64,000 nucleotides of DNA from RFPI01 sp964470195 (GCA_964470195.1 CAYYBG010000004.1:15857-79856), one strand, 5' to 3'. Shown: positions 35,289 to 44,339, counted from the stretch's first letter. Numbers and translations are program-made. The notes: generated by a model from the letters alone, not told the origin.

Positions 35289-36098
35289 ATGCAAACGCCA
35301 CTTTATAAAATCCTGTTGATATTAAGCTTGGCTTGCCTCAATCTGAGTACACAAGCAGCTGATAACGCCATCGTCACAGTGAATGGCAAACAAATCAAAC
35401 AATCGATGTTGGATTTTATTATCAAAGAAGCTAACGACCATGGACAAAAAGTGGATGATAATGTGAAAGAAGTCATCGTTTCTAAACTGATTTCTAGCGA
35501 ATTGTTGTATCAGGAAGCGATAAAAGCGGGAATAGATAAAAAGCCAGACTTTCAGATGCGCGAAGACCTTGCTAGAAAAGAACTGCTAGTCAATGCCTAT
35601 TTACAAGACTATGTAAAAAGTCATCCCATCAGCGAAACTGATAGCAAAGCTGCCTATGAAAAGTTTAGGCAAGAGTTGGGAGATAAAGAATTCAAAGCCA
35701 GTCATATTTTGTTGGCATCAGAAGCGGAGGCCAAAGAAATCATTGGGCAGATCAACAAAGGGGCAGACTTTGGCAAAATAGCCAAAGAAAAATCGCTTGA
35801 CCCAGGCTCTAAGGAAAAGAACGGAGATCTAGGTTGGTTCTCTCTCAGTGGTATGGTCAAACCATTTAGCGACGCAGTGGCTAAATTAGCAAAAGGATCA
35901 ATATCATCAGAACCTGTTCAAACGCAATTTGGCTGGCATGTCATCAAGCTTGAGGATGTCCGAGAATTGAAAGCGCCTGCTTATGAAAAGGTAAAAGATA
36001 GCCTACAAAAGCAGCTTGCTAAACGTCAAGTCGAAAAAATGATGGTTGATTTACGCACCAAAGCAACCATTGTGGATCATAGTAAAAATAAAAAATAA
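35289..36098 (+). CDS. Periplasmic parvulin-type peptidyl-prolyl isomerase
   Basis: This 269-residue protein has a signal peptide (MQTPLYKILLILSLACLNLSTQAA), an N-terminal SurA-like chaperone helix region and a parvulin (PpiC) domain at about residues 125-225. The parvulin domain shows FKASHILLASEAEAKEIIGQI, DFGKIAKEKSLDPGSKEKNGDLGWF and FSDAVAKLAKGSISSEPVQTQFGWHVIKLED. It should assist outer-membrane protein folding in the periplasm. The stop codon is the first three bases of the 16-bp tandem repeat described next, so the repeat may have grown just outside the coding end. A terminator follows. Confidence 0.93.
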   Translation: MQTPLYKILLILSLACLNLSTQAADNAIVTVNGKQIKQSMLDFIIKEANDHGQKVDDNVKEVIVSKLISSELLYQEAIKAGIDKKPDFQMREDLARKELLVNAYLQDYVKSHPISETDSKAAYEKFRQELGDKEFKASHILLASEAEAKEIIGQINKGADFGKIAKEKSLDPGSKEKNGDLGWFSLSGMVKPFSDAVAKLAKGSISSEPVQTQFGWHVIKLEDVRELKAPAYEKVKDSLQKQLAKRQVEKMMVDLRTKATIVDHSKNKK

Positions 36099-36143
36099 GT
36101 TTGCCTAGATTTAAGTTTGCCTAGATTTAAGTTTGCCTAGATT
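36096..36143. repeat. Three perfect tandem copies of a 16-bp unit
   Basis: TAAGTTTGCCTAGATT occurs three times head to tail (36096-36111, 36112-36127, 36128-36143). The first TAA is the stop codon of the parvulin gene. In the parvulin frame, a stop at each copy start is out of phase because 16 is not a multiple of 3. It lies inside the 3' untranslated region before a terminator. Confidence 0.95.
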
Positions 36144-36154
36144 GATAAGATGTC

Positions 36155-36183
36155 AAAAAAGCCACCCGTGTGGCTTTTTTTTT
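36155..36183 (+). terminator. Rho-independent terminator
   Basis: AAAAAAGCCAC (36155-36165) and GTGGCTTTTTT (36170-36180) pair perfectly around a CCGT loop, followed by more T. It ends the yciB-yciI-bolA-parvulin operon. Confidence 0.95.
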
Positions 36184-36235
36184 GCACTAGCCTTGGATTT
36201 TTTTCTGGAACACGTTTTGCCTGAAACTTTTGTGG

Positions 36236-36254
36236 GATAATAAGAACTATTATC
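36236..36254. promoter_or_regulatory. Fur box upstream of feoAB
   Basis: GATAATAAGAACTATTATC is a 19-bp palindrome agreeing with the Fur consensus GATAATGATAATCATTATC at 15 of 19 positions, including both outer GATAAT/ATTATC hexamers. It ends 10 bases before the first possible feoA start codon, so iron repression by Fur is very likely. Confidence 0.88.
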
Positions 36255-36264
36255 ATTTAATAAA

Positions 36265-36504
36265 ATGGTTAAACGCATGACATCATTGAATCATCTTGTT
36301 GAAGGTCAACAAGCAATTATCGCCGGAGTACATGCAGACGAAGCTCTATTCCAACGGATGGCAGCCCTAGGTTTGCGTAGCGGTAAACAGGTCAAAGTGG
36401 TTCGAAAAGCCAGCTTTAATGGTCCAATGCATATCCGTATTGGCACTACTGATATTATGCTTAGACTGAGTGATGCATCGCGCATTAGTATATTGTCCCA
36501 ATGA
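36265..36504 (+). CDS. feoA: Ferrous iron transport protein A
   Basis: FeoA is a small cytoplasmic SH3-like protein needed for FeoB function. The 79-residue sequence has the family pattern LNHLVEGQQAIIAGVHA, FQRMAALGLRSGKQVKVVRKASFNGPMHIRIG and the end TDIMLRLSDASRISIL. The start could be 36265 or the ATG at 36277; neither has a good Shine-Dalgarno, and the Fur box is close. It overlaps feoB by 4 bases (ATGA). Fe2+ control through the Fur box is expected. Confidence 0.93.
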   Translation: MVKRMTSLNHLVEGQQAIIAGVHADEALFQRMAALGLRSGKQVKVVRKASFNGPMHIRIGTTDIMLRLSDASRISILSQ

Positions 36505-38288
36505 AAAGAATTGCATTACTCGGCATGCCCAATACGGGCAAATCCACCCTGTTTAATCGACTCTCTGGCGCATCTGCAAAAGTAGGCAATTGGCCTGGCA
36601 TTACAGTCGATTTAATGAGCGCCAAAATTCTAGTTGGTCATCACATCGCAGAGCTGGTCGATTTGCCCGGAATCTATGACTTACATGGATTTTCCGATGA
36701 TGAACACGTAGTGCGTCAATTTCTCAGCAATCACCCGATCGACTTATTGATGATTGTAGCTAACAGCACACAAATTGATAGACAACTGTCTTTAGTGTTG
36801 CAACTTAAGCAACTTGGCCTGCCCGCAGTATTACTGCTAAATATGCGTGACGAGGCAAAACGGCTTGGTATTCAAATACAAACCAGCAAAATGGCCGAAA
36901 AATTGAATATGCCAGTGCTTGAAATTAGTGCCAAATATGGCGATCAATGCCAGCAAGCATTAGAAATTACAGCAAGTCAATTACAACAAAGCAGCGCAAG
37001 CCAACTAGCACAAATAGCCCAGAAATTTGCCTCTGACAACGATATCGAGCAAGAAATGGAATCGATTATTGCCAGTAGCGTAGACTACCCGAGCCGATTA
37101 AATGATGTGACCACCACTCGTTTGGATAATGTTTTATTACACCCTTGGCTTGGTTTACCCATTTTCTTCTTGAGTATCTATCTGTTATTTGAGTTAATTT
37201 TTACTGCAGGAAAACCTCTTCAAGATGGCGTAACAGAGATATTTAGCTGGATTGCACAACATCAGTTAATCCCCTTATTAAGCGACGCACCGAATTGGCT
37301 GAATGGCCTGTTGATTGAAGGATTATTTACCGGCTTAAGTACTGTTGCTGCCTTCGTTCCGGTGATTATTTTATTTTTCTTGGTGATGACGGTTGTAGAA
37401 GATAGTGGCTATCTTTCGCGCGCTGCTTTTCTGATGGACGCATTGATGGCCAAAATCGGCTTAGATGGACGAGGTTTTGTGATGGTGCTGATGGGATTTG
37501 GTTGCAATGTGCCTGCATTGATGGGTACGCGCGTGATGCGCTCTCGCAATCTGCGTTTACTGACCATGCTGGTAATACCCTTTTCCTTGTGCTCTGCACG
37601 TCTACAAGTGTTTTTATTTATAAGCGCCATTCTGTTTGCACCTCATCAGGCCGCTTTGGTGTTGTTTGGACTTTATATGGTGAGTTTTGCTTGTATTTTT
37701 ATCACTGCACTGATCAACCGAAACCGTTATCAAAATCATGAACCCTTTATTCTAGAATTACCTCCCTACCGACTGCCAACCTCAAGACAAATTTTGCTGA
37801 GCGCATGGCAAGAAATTCATCATTTTCTCAGGCGGGCAACCTCATTTATTGTGCTGGGAGTAATGATGGTATGGGTGCTAACGCATTTTCCTTCAGATGC
37901 CGTACCTGCCAGTAGCGAAACTTTGGCTGGTCAGATTGGCCTGTTATTAAAGCCGCTGTTACAACCCATAGGTATTGATAGTCATCTCGCCATCGCATTG
38001 ATTTTTGGTTTTGTTGCCAAAGAGATTGTGATTGGCTCATTAGCCGTGATTTATGGATTACAAGGGGAAGATCTGGCAAACAGTATCGCCAGTCAGGTAG
38101 ATTGGGTGCAGGGGGTGAGTTTTATGTTATTTACTTTAATCTACACCCCTTGTCTTTCCACTATTGCGACACTTAAAAATGAAGCTAAAAGCGCATGGTT
38201 TGCCGCTTTTTCATTAATATGGTCTCTAATACTGGCATGGATTGTTGCCTTTTTGTTTTATCAAGGCATGCGCTGGTTGGGATATTAA
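36501..38288 (+). CDS. feoB: Ferrous iron transporter FeoB
   Basis: FeoB carries Fe2+ across the inner membrane. The 595-residue protein has an N-terminal G-protein domain: G1 GMPNTGKSTLFNRLSG, G2 Thr in PGITVDL, G3 DLPGIYDL and G4 NMRD. A helical spacer follows, then the membrane core with two gate regions (VVEDSGYLSRAAFLMDALMAK; GFGCNVPALMGTR) and a C-terminal gate-like segment with FVAKEIVIGSLAVIYG. It is shorter than E. coli FeoB (773), mainly in loops and the C-terminus, as in many betaproteobacteria. No feoC was found between feoB and the convergent glnB. Confidence 0.96.
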   Translation: MKRIALLGMPNTGKSTLFNRLSGASAKVGNWPGITVDLMSAKILVGHHIAELVDLPGIYDLHGFSDDEHVVRQFLSNHPIDLLMIVANSTQIDRQLSLVLQLKQLGLPAVLLLNMRDEAKRLGIQIQTSKMAEKLNMPVLEISAKYGDQCQQALEITASQLQQSSASQLAQIAQKFASDNDIEQEMESIIASSVDYPSRLNDVTTTRLDNVLLHPWLGLPIFFLSIYLLFELIFTAGKPLQDGVTEIFSWIAQHQLIPLLSDAPNWLNGLLIEGLFTGLSTVAAFVPVIILFFLVMTVVEDSGYLSRAAFLMDALMAKIGLDGRGFVMVLMGFGCNVPALMGTRVMRSRNLRLLTMLVIPFSLCSARLQVFLFISAILFAPHQAALVLFGLYMVSFACIFITALINRNRYQNHEPFILELPPYRLPTSRQILLSAWQEIHHFLRRATSFIVLGVMMVWVLTHFPSDAVPASSETLAGQIGLLLKPLLQPIGIDSHLAIALIFGFVAKEIVIGSLAVIYGLQGEDLANSIASQVDWVQGVSFMLFTLIYTPCLSTIATLKNEAKSAWFAAFSLIWSLILAWIVAFLFYQGMRWLGY

Positions 38289-38319
38289 TGATACAAAGCG
38301 CGCGCTGATATACCTTGCG

Positions 38320-38658
38320 TTAGACGGCTGATTCACCAGTCTCCCCGGTACGTATCCGCAATACTTGCTCTACATTAGTCACAAAAATCTTACCATCGCC
38401 AATTTTGCCTGTTCTTGCCGCTGTGACGATGGCATCTATTGCCTGATCGACTAAGTCATCCGACACTACTAGCTCAATTTTAATTTTAGGTAAGAAATCG
38501 ACCACATACTCTGCACCTCGATATAACTCAGTGTGCCCTTTTTGACGGCCAAAGCCTTTGACTTCAGCAACAGTCAATCCATTGACACCAATTTCTGAGA
38601 GCGCCTCACGTACTTCGTCTAATTTAAAAGGTTTGATAACAGCTTCAATTTTTTTCAT
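38320..38658 (-). CDS. glnB: Nitrogen regulatory protein PII
   Basis: PII senses ATP/ADP and 2-oxoglutarate and controls glutamine synthetase regulation and other targets. The 112-residue protein starts MKKIEAVIKPFKLDEVREAL and has the T-loop Tyr51 in ELYRGAEYVVDF, the site of uridylylation. It also has the ATP-site motif TGKIGDGKIFV and the B-loop/C-loop RIRTGETGESAV. This is a GlnB-type sequence. It follows nadE by 20 bases. Clustering of a PII gene with glutamine-dependent NAD synthetase is notable because PII has been shown to bind such NadE enzymes in other proteobacteria. Confidence 0.97.
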   Translation of the reverse strand: MKKIEAVIKPFKLDEVREALSEIGVNGLTVAEVKGFGRQKGHTELYRGAEYVVDFLPKIKIELVVSDDLVDQAIDAIVTAARTGKIGDGKIFVTNVEQVLRIRTGETGESAV

Positions 38659-38678
38659 GTTGCATCCTTTAAAGTGGC

Positions 38679-40325
38679 TTATAAGGTATTTTTGTAACTG
38701 AATTTTGAGGTAACTGGGTAGCGTCTATCTTTGCCGAATCCTCTGTGCGTAATTCTAACCCCAATCGGAGATTGGCGGCGTTTGTATTCGTTTAAATCAA
38801 TGAGCCGCAACACGGTCTCAATATCTTTACTTTGATATCCAAGTGCCATTATCTCTTGAAAACTAGCATCTTGTTCAACATAGGCCTGTAATATGCCATC
38901 GAGAATCTCATAGGGTGGCAGACTATCTTGATCGATTTGATTCGCTCTCAGTTCAGCAGAGGGAGCACGTGTGATGATACGTTCTGGAATTACGGGGGAA
39001 ATTTGGTTGCGATAATGTGCTAACTCATACACCAAGGTTTTAGGTACATCTTTTAATACAGCAAAGCCCCCTGCCATATCGCCATACAGGGTGGAGTAAC
39101 CTACTGCCATTTCACTCTTGTTGCCTGTAATCAATACTAGACTGCCAAATTTATTCGACAGGGCCATCAATAATACACCGCGGATACGCGCCTGGATATT
39201 TTCCTCAGCCGTATCAAATGGCAAATCTGCAAATACTGGCGATAGCACTTGGCGAAATTGCTGAAAAAGACTTTCGATTTCAAATTGATGATATTTAACC
39301 TGAAGCTGACTGGCCATTTGCTGCGCATCTTGAATACTGATATCAGCAGTAAATTGTGATGGCATCATGGCCACACTCACCCGCTCAGCACCCAAGGCAT
39401 CGACTGCGATAGCCAATGTTAAGGCGGAATCTATCCCTCCCGATAAACCCAATAAAACTGACTTAAATCCATTTTTATTGACATAATCATGCACAGCCAA
39501 GCACAGTGCTTGATAGACAGAAGCACACAGAGGCAATGGCGGCTTAGCTGATGAGAATTGCGGATTGGCATATTCTGCTTGATGCATGGCTATAGTCAGC
39601 AACGTGACAGATTGTTGAAAACAATCTGTTTGCAACACGAGCTGTCCATTTCGATCCAGTGCAAAAGAGTTTCCATCAAACACCAGTTCATCTTGGCCAC
39701 CTACCATATTGTTATAAATCAATGCCAACCCTGTCTCACGAACCCGCTCTGCGGCCACCTCAAAACGCTCGCTTTGTTTTTCCATATGAAACGGCGAAGC
39801 ATTTAAAGTAAGGAGTATTTCTGCTCCTGCCTCCTTCGCTTGCATGGCAGGCGCAGATTCCCAGATATCTGCACAAATCAGGACGCCACACTGTAATCCT
39901 TGATGCTCAAACACACAGGGTTGGTCACCAGAGGAAAAATAACGTTGTTCATCAAATACCGTATGATTGGGTAAAATTTGTTTGAAATAGTTATGCTTGA
40001 CTTGACCATCTCGTATCACGGCAGCCGCATTAAATACCTTGCCCAAACGAATAGCAGGATACCCCACCAGCAAAGTAATTCCTGATACTTGGCTAGCCAA
40101 CTGCAACAACGCATGCTGACAGGCGGATAAAAAATCGCTACGTAGCAGCAGGTCTTCGGGTGGATAGCCGGTTAGCGCAAGCTCGGGAGTGAGGATTAGC
40201 GTAGCACCTAAATTTTTTGCTTGCTGGCAAGCTTGAAGAATCTTGGCGACATTACCCTGCAAGTCGCCTAACGTCGGATTCAGTTGCGCCAGCGCAATAT
40301 TCACATGAGAGCTAATAGCTTCCAC
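38679..40325 (-). CDS. nadE: Glutamine-dependent NAD+ synthetase
   Basis: NadE makes NAD+ from deamido-NAD+, ATP and glutamine. The 548-residue protein fuses an N-terminal nitrilase-type glutaminase domain with a synthetase domain. The glutaminase part has Glu in LILTPELALTGYPPEDLL, the Lys region, and the catalytic Cys in CGVLICADIWE. The synthetase part has the PP-loop GLSGGIDSALTLA and GNKSEMAVGYSTLYGD. The start is GTG at 40325, overlapping the end of the ankyrin gene by 14 bases; a second GTG lies a few codons later. It precedes glnB by 20 bases, which suggests regulation of NAD synthesis by nitrogen status. Confidence 0.95.
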   Translation of the reverse strand: MEAISSHVNIALAQLNPTLGDLQGNVAKILQACQQAKNLGATLILTPELALTGYPPEDLLLRSDFLSACQHALLQLASQVSGITLLVGYPAIRLGKVFNAAAVIRDGQVKHNYFKQILPNHTVFDEQRYFSSGDQPCVFEHQGLQCGVLICADIWESAPAMQAKEAGAEILLTLNASPFHMEKQSERFEVAAERVRETGLALIYNNMVGGQDELVFDGNSFALDRNGQLVLQTDCFQQSVTLLTIAMHQAEYANPQFSSAKPPLPLCASVYQALCLAVHDYVNKNGFKSVLLGLSGGIDSALTLAIAVDALGAERVSVAMMPSQFTADISIQDAQQMASQLQVKYHQFEIESLFQQFRQVLSPVFADLPFDTAEENIQARIRGVLLMALSNKFGSLVLITGNKSEMAVGYSTLYGDMAGGFAVLKDVPKTLVYELAHYRNQISPVIPERIITRAPSAELRANQIDQDSLPPYEILDGILQAYVEQDASFQEIMALGYQSKDIETVLRLIDLNEYKRRQSPIGVRITHRGFGKDRRYPVTSKFSYKNTL

Positions 40326-41259
40326 CTGCCTGTTTAAGAAGATTCACAATTTCAGTATTACGATTTTTTAAAGCGTAGACCAATGGTGTCAAACTATATT
40401 GGTCTTTGACATTAACCTCTGCACCGAGTTGAACCAACATGCCGGTCATTTTGCTGTCATTATTAGCAACCGCCATATGCAGTAGATAGTTACCTGTTTT
40501 ATCAGCCACATTGATTTTTGCACCTTTGCCTATCAGCATTTTTGCTGTGCCTAGTTGTTTCTTTTTAACCGCCCAAGTCAATGCTGTCCAACCCGAGCTG
40601 TCCATCAAGTCTATATTCGCACCAGCCGCTAGTAATTCTTCACAACCATCGGTTCTACCACTTCTTGCAGCATACATTAAAGCAGTGGCTAGCTGATTAT
40701 CGCGCGCATCGACATCGGCTTGATGTTGCACCAAAGCTTGTATGGTTGGTCTATCTCCATTTTTAGCTGCATACATCAAAACAGTTTTACCATCATCGCT
40801 ACGAGCATCGGCATCGATGCCAGACTCAATCAAAAGCGTGACAAACTCAGCGTAGCCGGATGTCGCTGCTAAGCCTAGAGCACTCCAACCAGAAACATCA
40901 CGTATTTTCGCATCTGCGCCTTTATCTAAAAGCAATTTTGCACAATGCAAATAATTTTTCTTGGCAGCATACATCAATGCAGTCCAACCACCGTTATCAC
41001 GAAGGTTGGGGTCAGCACCCTTATTTAATAATAACTTGATGACTTCAGGCTTATCTTTGCGCGTCGCATACATTAATGCTGTGAGTCCATCGAGATCGCG
41101 GGTATTCACATTGGCACCGCTGTCTAGTATCGCCCTCACTGTATTGGTATCGCCTTTGCTTGAAGCAGTGAGCAAGTAGGGAATATCCTCTGCCCAAGCA
41201 GGCACCTGAATTGTGAGGTTTAAAAACAGCGCAAGGCAAGCAACTAAAACAAGTTTCAT
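40312..41259 (-). CDS. Exported ankyrin-repeat protein
   Basis: This 315-residue protein has a signal peptide (MKLVLVACLALFLNLTIQVPAWA) followed by about eight ankyrin repeats to the end (DLDGLTALMYATRKDKPEVIKLLLNKGADPN, then similar 33-residue units). It should be a periplasmic protein-interaction scaffold; partners are unknown. Its start overlaps the sucD stop by 4 bases (ATGA), and its end overlaps nadE by 14 bases. It is thus translationally tied to both central-metabolism genes, although its predicted compartment differs from theirs. Repeat regularity in the DNA is low, so recent repeat expansion is not indicated. Confidence 0.9.
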   Translation of the reverse strand: MKLVLVACLALFLNLTIQVPAWAEDIPYLLTASSKGDTNTVRAILDSGANVNTRDLDGLTALMYATRKDKPEVIKLLLNKGADPNLRDNGGWTALMYAAKKNYLHCAKLLLDKGADAKIRDVSGWSALGLAATSGYAEFVTLLIESGIDADARSDDGKTVLMYAAKNGDRPTIQALVQHQADVDARDNQLATALMYAARSGRTDGCEELLAAGANIDLMDSSGWTALTWAVKKKQLGTAKMLIGKGAKINVADKTGNYLLHMAVANNDSKMTGMLVQLGAEVNVKDQYSLTPLVYALKNRNTEIVNLLKQAGGSY

Positions 41260-42149
41260 GCTGTTGCCTTTAATGAATGATGCTGTATAGCTTTCATCAT
41301 GGCTTCGCCTAGACCTGCAGGAGAGCTTGCTACTACCACCCCAGCATTTTCTAAGGCAGCGATTTTGTCTTCGGCTTTACCACTGCCGCCAGAAATAATC
41401 GCTCCAGCGTGCCCCATGCGTTTACCCTTAGGCGCAGTCTGACCAGCAATATAACCTGCTACAGGTTTGCTGACATGATGCTTTATAAAATCAGCTGCAG
41501 CCTCCTCATCTGTACCGCCGATCTCACCGACCATGATAATCGCCTCGGTTTCAGCATCCGCCTCAAATAAAGCCAAACATTCAATAAAATTTAGACCTCG
41601 AATAGGATCGCCGCCTATGCCTACACAGGTAGACTGGCCTAAGCCCAGCGCTGTGGTCTGATGAACTGCTTCGTAAGTCAAAGTACCTGAGCGAGAAACT
41701 ATGCCGACTTTGCCACGCAAGTGAATACTGCCTGGCATAATACCAATTTTGCACTCATTTGGAGTAATCACTCCTGGGCAATTAGGACCTATCAGTTTGA
41801 CATTGTTGGCATTCAATGCGGCTTTGACATTCAGCATATCTAACACAGGAATACCTTCAGTGATACAAACAATCAGCTCAATACCAGCATCACATGCTTC
41901 AAGGATAGAATCTGCTGCGAACGGCGGAGGTACATAAATAACAGTGGCATTTGCTGCAGTTTCTCGAACCGCATCGCGCATTGTATTAAATACTGGTAAA
42001 CCTAAATGTATTTGCCCACCTTTACCCGGCGTGACCCCACCCACCATCTTTGTGCCATAAGCAATCGCTTGCTCTGAGTGAAAGCTGCCTTGTTTTCCTG
42101 TAAAGCCCTGACATAGCACTCGGGTTTCTTTGTTCACTAATATACTCAT
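41256..42149 (-). CDS. sucD: Succinyl-CoA synthetase, alpha subunit
   Basis: SucD is the CoA-binding subunit of succinyl-CoA synthetase in the TCA cycle. The 297-residue protein has the Rossmann region VLCQGFTGKQGSFHSEQAIAYG, the GPNCPGVITP loop and TYEAVHQTTALGLGQSTCVGIGGDPI. The phosphorylated active-site His is in GKRMGHAGAIISGG. It follows sucC by 3 bases and overlaps the ankyrin gene. The 2-oxoglutarate dehydrogenase genes are not in the window. Confidence 0.98.
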   Translation of the reverse strand: MSILVNKETRVLCQGFTGKQGSFHSEQAIAYGTKMVGGVTPGKGGQIHLGLPVFNTMRDAVRETAANATVIYVPPPFAADSILEACDAGIELIVCITEGIPVLDMLNVKAALNANNVKLIGPNCPGVITPNECKIGIMPGSIHLRGKVGIVSRSGTLTYEAVHQTTALGLGQSTCVGIGGDPIRGLNFIECLALFEADAETEAIIMVGEIGGTDEEAAADFIKHHVSKPVAGYIAGQTAPKGKRMGHAGAIISGGSGKAEDKIAALENAGVVVASSPAGLGEAMMKAIQHHSLKATA

Positions 42150-42152
42150 GCC

Positions 42153-43316
42153 CTAACCTTTCACACACGCAACAGCTTGCTGGGCAGCATCAGTAAGCCC
42201 TTGAGCAGAAATAATCGACAAACCACTCTCGCTGAGCATTTTTCTGCCTAATTCAACATTGGTTCCTTCTAGGCGCACTACTACGGGAATTTGGATACCG
42301 ACTTCACGCACTGCATTAATAATGCCTTCTGCAATAATGTCGCAACGCATAATGCCACCAAAAATATTCACTAAGATGGCCTGCACGTTCTGATCCGCCA
42401 AGATGATTTTAAAAGCTTTGGTTACAGTCTCCGCCGTCGCACCGCCACCAACATCCAAAAAGTTGGCTGGAGCACCCCCATGTAACTTAATCATATCCAT
42501 AGTCGCCATGGCCAAACCAGCTCCGTTCACCATACAGCCAATGTTGCCATTCAATGCAATATAGTTTAAGCCAGCATGATGGGCTTCTGCCTCTTTAACA
42601 TCGTCTTGACTCCAATCTCGTTGTTCAGCCAAGGCTTTCTGTCGATACAAAGCATTATCATCGACGCTCATTTTGCAATCCAACGCATACAGTTTGCCGT
42701 CACTAGTCACTACCAAGGGGTTGATTTCCAGCAATGACAAATCATTTTCCTTGAATAGTTTGTAGAGCCCTTTGGTGAGCTTGCTAAACGCACCAATTTG
42801 TTCATCTTGCAGACCTAGCGCAAAAGCGACATTTCTTGCTTGATAATCCACCATTCCATTCAGTGGGTCACATACTTCGCGTAAGATTTTCTCTGGCGTA
42901 TGGGCAGCGATTTCCTCGATATCCATGCCACCTGCGCTAGATGCCACCATCACCACACGCTCTAGACCTCTATCCACTAATAGTGAAAGATAAAGTTCGC
43001 GTGCTATCGGTAAAGTCTGCTCCACCAACAGTTGATGAACCGGTTGACCATCAGGCGCATTTTGATAGGTAACCAAGGATTTTCCCAATAAGGAATTTGC
43101 TACAGACTGAGCCTCACTTGCTGATTTAACAATCTTTACCCCACCGGCTTTACCACGACCTCCAGCATGTACTTGCGCCTTGACTACCCATGCTTGACAA
43201 GGAATTTCTCTGGTTGCTGCCGCAGCTGCCTCGGCAGACTGTACTACTTGACCTTGTGGAATTGGTAGACCATAGCGTTGCAACAATTGTTTGGCTTGAT
43301 ATTCGTGCAAATTCAT
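42153..43316 (-). CDS. sucC: Succinyl-CoA synthetase, beta subunit
   Basis: SucC is the nucleotide-binding subunit of succinyl-CoA synthetase. The 387-residue ATP-grasp protein begins MNLHEYQAKQLLQRYGLPIP and has the phosphate-grasping VKAQVHAGGRGKAGGVKI, the LLEINPLVVTSDGKLYALDCKM metal-binding segment, and NGAGLAMATMDMIKLHGGAPANFLDVGGGA. GRKMLSESGLSI lies near the C-terminus. Length matches E. coli SucC (388). It is the first gene of the sucC-sucD-ankyrin-nadE-glnB block and is divergent from serB. Confidence 0.98.
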   Translation of the reverse strand: MNLHEYQAKQLLQRYGLPIPQGQVVQSAEAAAAATREIPCQAWVVKAQVHAGGRGKAGGVKIVKSASEAQSVANSLLGKSLVTYQNAPDGQPVHQLLVEQTLPIARELYLSLLVDRGLERVVMVASSAGGMDIEEIAAHTPEKILREVCDPLNGMVDYQARNVAFALGLQDEQIGAFSKLTKGLYKLFKENDLSLLEINPLVVTSDGKLYALDCKMSVDDNALYRQKALAEQRDWSQDDVKEAEAHHAGLNYIALNGNIGCMVNGAGLAMATMDMIKLHGGAPANFLDVGGGATAETVTKAFKIILADQNVQAILVNIFGGIMRCDIIAEGIINAVREVGIQIPVVVRLEGTNVELGRKMLSESGLSIISAQGLTDAAQQAVACVKG

Positions 43317-43446
43317 AATGAAAATAATCGTAGACTGAATAAACCCACATTTTCGCTGAAATCACCAATATACGCTAGCATGCCAGTGTATAATCGTGCA
43401 TTGTAAATGCTCATTACTAGCGCAACCCTAAAGGTGAATCACAACA

Positions 43447-44301
43447 ATGCGTCTTGTCGTTCAAGCTCCTCATATTCAACTCGGTCATCTACAGCATATT
43501 CATACACTCAGCCACCAGCCTCATGGTGCACAATTTATCCAGATAGACCAACATGCCTATTACTTGCCTAATCAGCAGACTAATCAGGCAGTGCTGGATT
43601 TTTGTCGTGAGCAACAAATCGACTGTGCCTACGTAGCAGACAATTTGACCTTACAGAGTATCAAATTCGCTGTGATGGACATGGATTCAACACTTATCAA
43701 TATTGAATGCATCGATGAAATTGCAGATATTGCTGGAATCAAACCTCAGATTGCCGCGATTACTGAACGTACTATGCGAGGAGAACTAGATTTCAAACAA
43801 AGCTTGCGTGAACGCGTCGCGCTACTCGCTGGTCTTCCTGAAACAGCCTTGCAACAAGTCATACAAGATAGACTGCAAGCCAATCCAGGGGCTCAGCACT
43901 GGCTAGAAACATGCAAACAATACAATATCAAAACCATGCTAGTTTCTGGTGGTTTTGAACAATTCGCCCATCATGTTCAAAAGAAGTTGGGCATCGACTT
44001 TAGTGCAGCTAATCGATTGGAGATTATCGACCAAAAACTCACTGGCAATCTCATTGGAGATATTGTTGATGGTCAGGCTAAGGCTGACTTTATGTGTTAT
44101 CAAGCAGCACAATTGGGCGTGCAACTGAGTGAGACTATCGCCATCGGAGATGGTGCCAACGACTTAATCATGATGCAGAATGCGGCTGCAGGGATTGCAT
44201 ATCATGCCAAACCAATTGTCCAGCAACAAGCTAGTTATGCCATCAACTATTGTGGATTAGATGCGATTGCGAACTTATTTAAGATTAGTTTAACAAAATA
44301 A
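43447..44301 (+). CDS. serB: Phosphoserine phosphatase
   Basis: SerB dephosphorylates L-phosphoserine, the last step of serine synthesis. The 284-residue HAD-superfamily protein has motif I VMDMDSTLINIECIDEIAD, the cap region with MRGELDFKQSLRERVALLAGL, motif II VSGGFEQFA and motif IV AIGDGANDLIMMQNAAAGIAYHAKP. An N-terminal extension of about 75 residues is the short ACT-like region found in gamma/betaproteobacterial SerB. The start at 43447 follows a region with GGTGAATC. A TATAAT at 43389-43394 might be its -10 box. Confidence 0.96.
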   Translation: MRLVVQAPHIQLGHLQHIHTLSHQPHGAQFIQIDQHAYYLPNQQTNQAVLDFCREQQIDCAYVADNLTLQSIKFAVMDMDSTLINIECIDEIADIAGIKPQIAAITERTMRGELDFKQSLRERVALLAGLPETALQQVIQDRLQANPGAQHWLETCKQYNIKTMLVSGGFEQFAHHVQKKLGIDFSAANRLEIIDQKLTGNLIGDIVDGQAKADFMCYQAAQLGVQLSETIAIGDGANDLIMMQNAAAGIAYHAKPIVQQQASYAINYCGLDAIANLFKISLTK

Positions 44302-44339
44302 TATTAAACTGAGATTGATATGCAATTTAGGAGCTTTTC

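Noticed and set aside
36096..36143. Treating the triple repeat as a CRISPR fragment
   Set aside because: Units are contiguous with no spacers and only 16 bp; a simple tandem repeat.
43389..43394. TATAAT as a serB promoter
   Set aside because: No acceptable -35 hexamer at 16-18 bases upstream, so I note it only as a possibility and do not list it as a feature.
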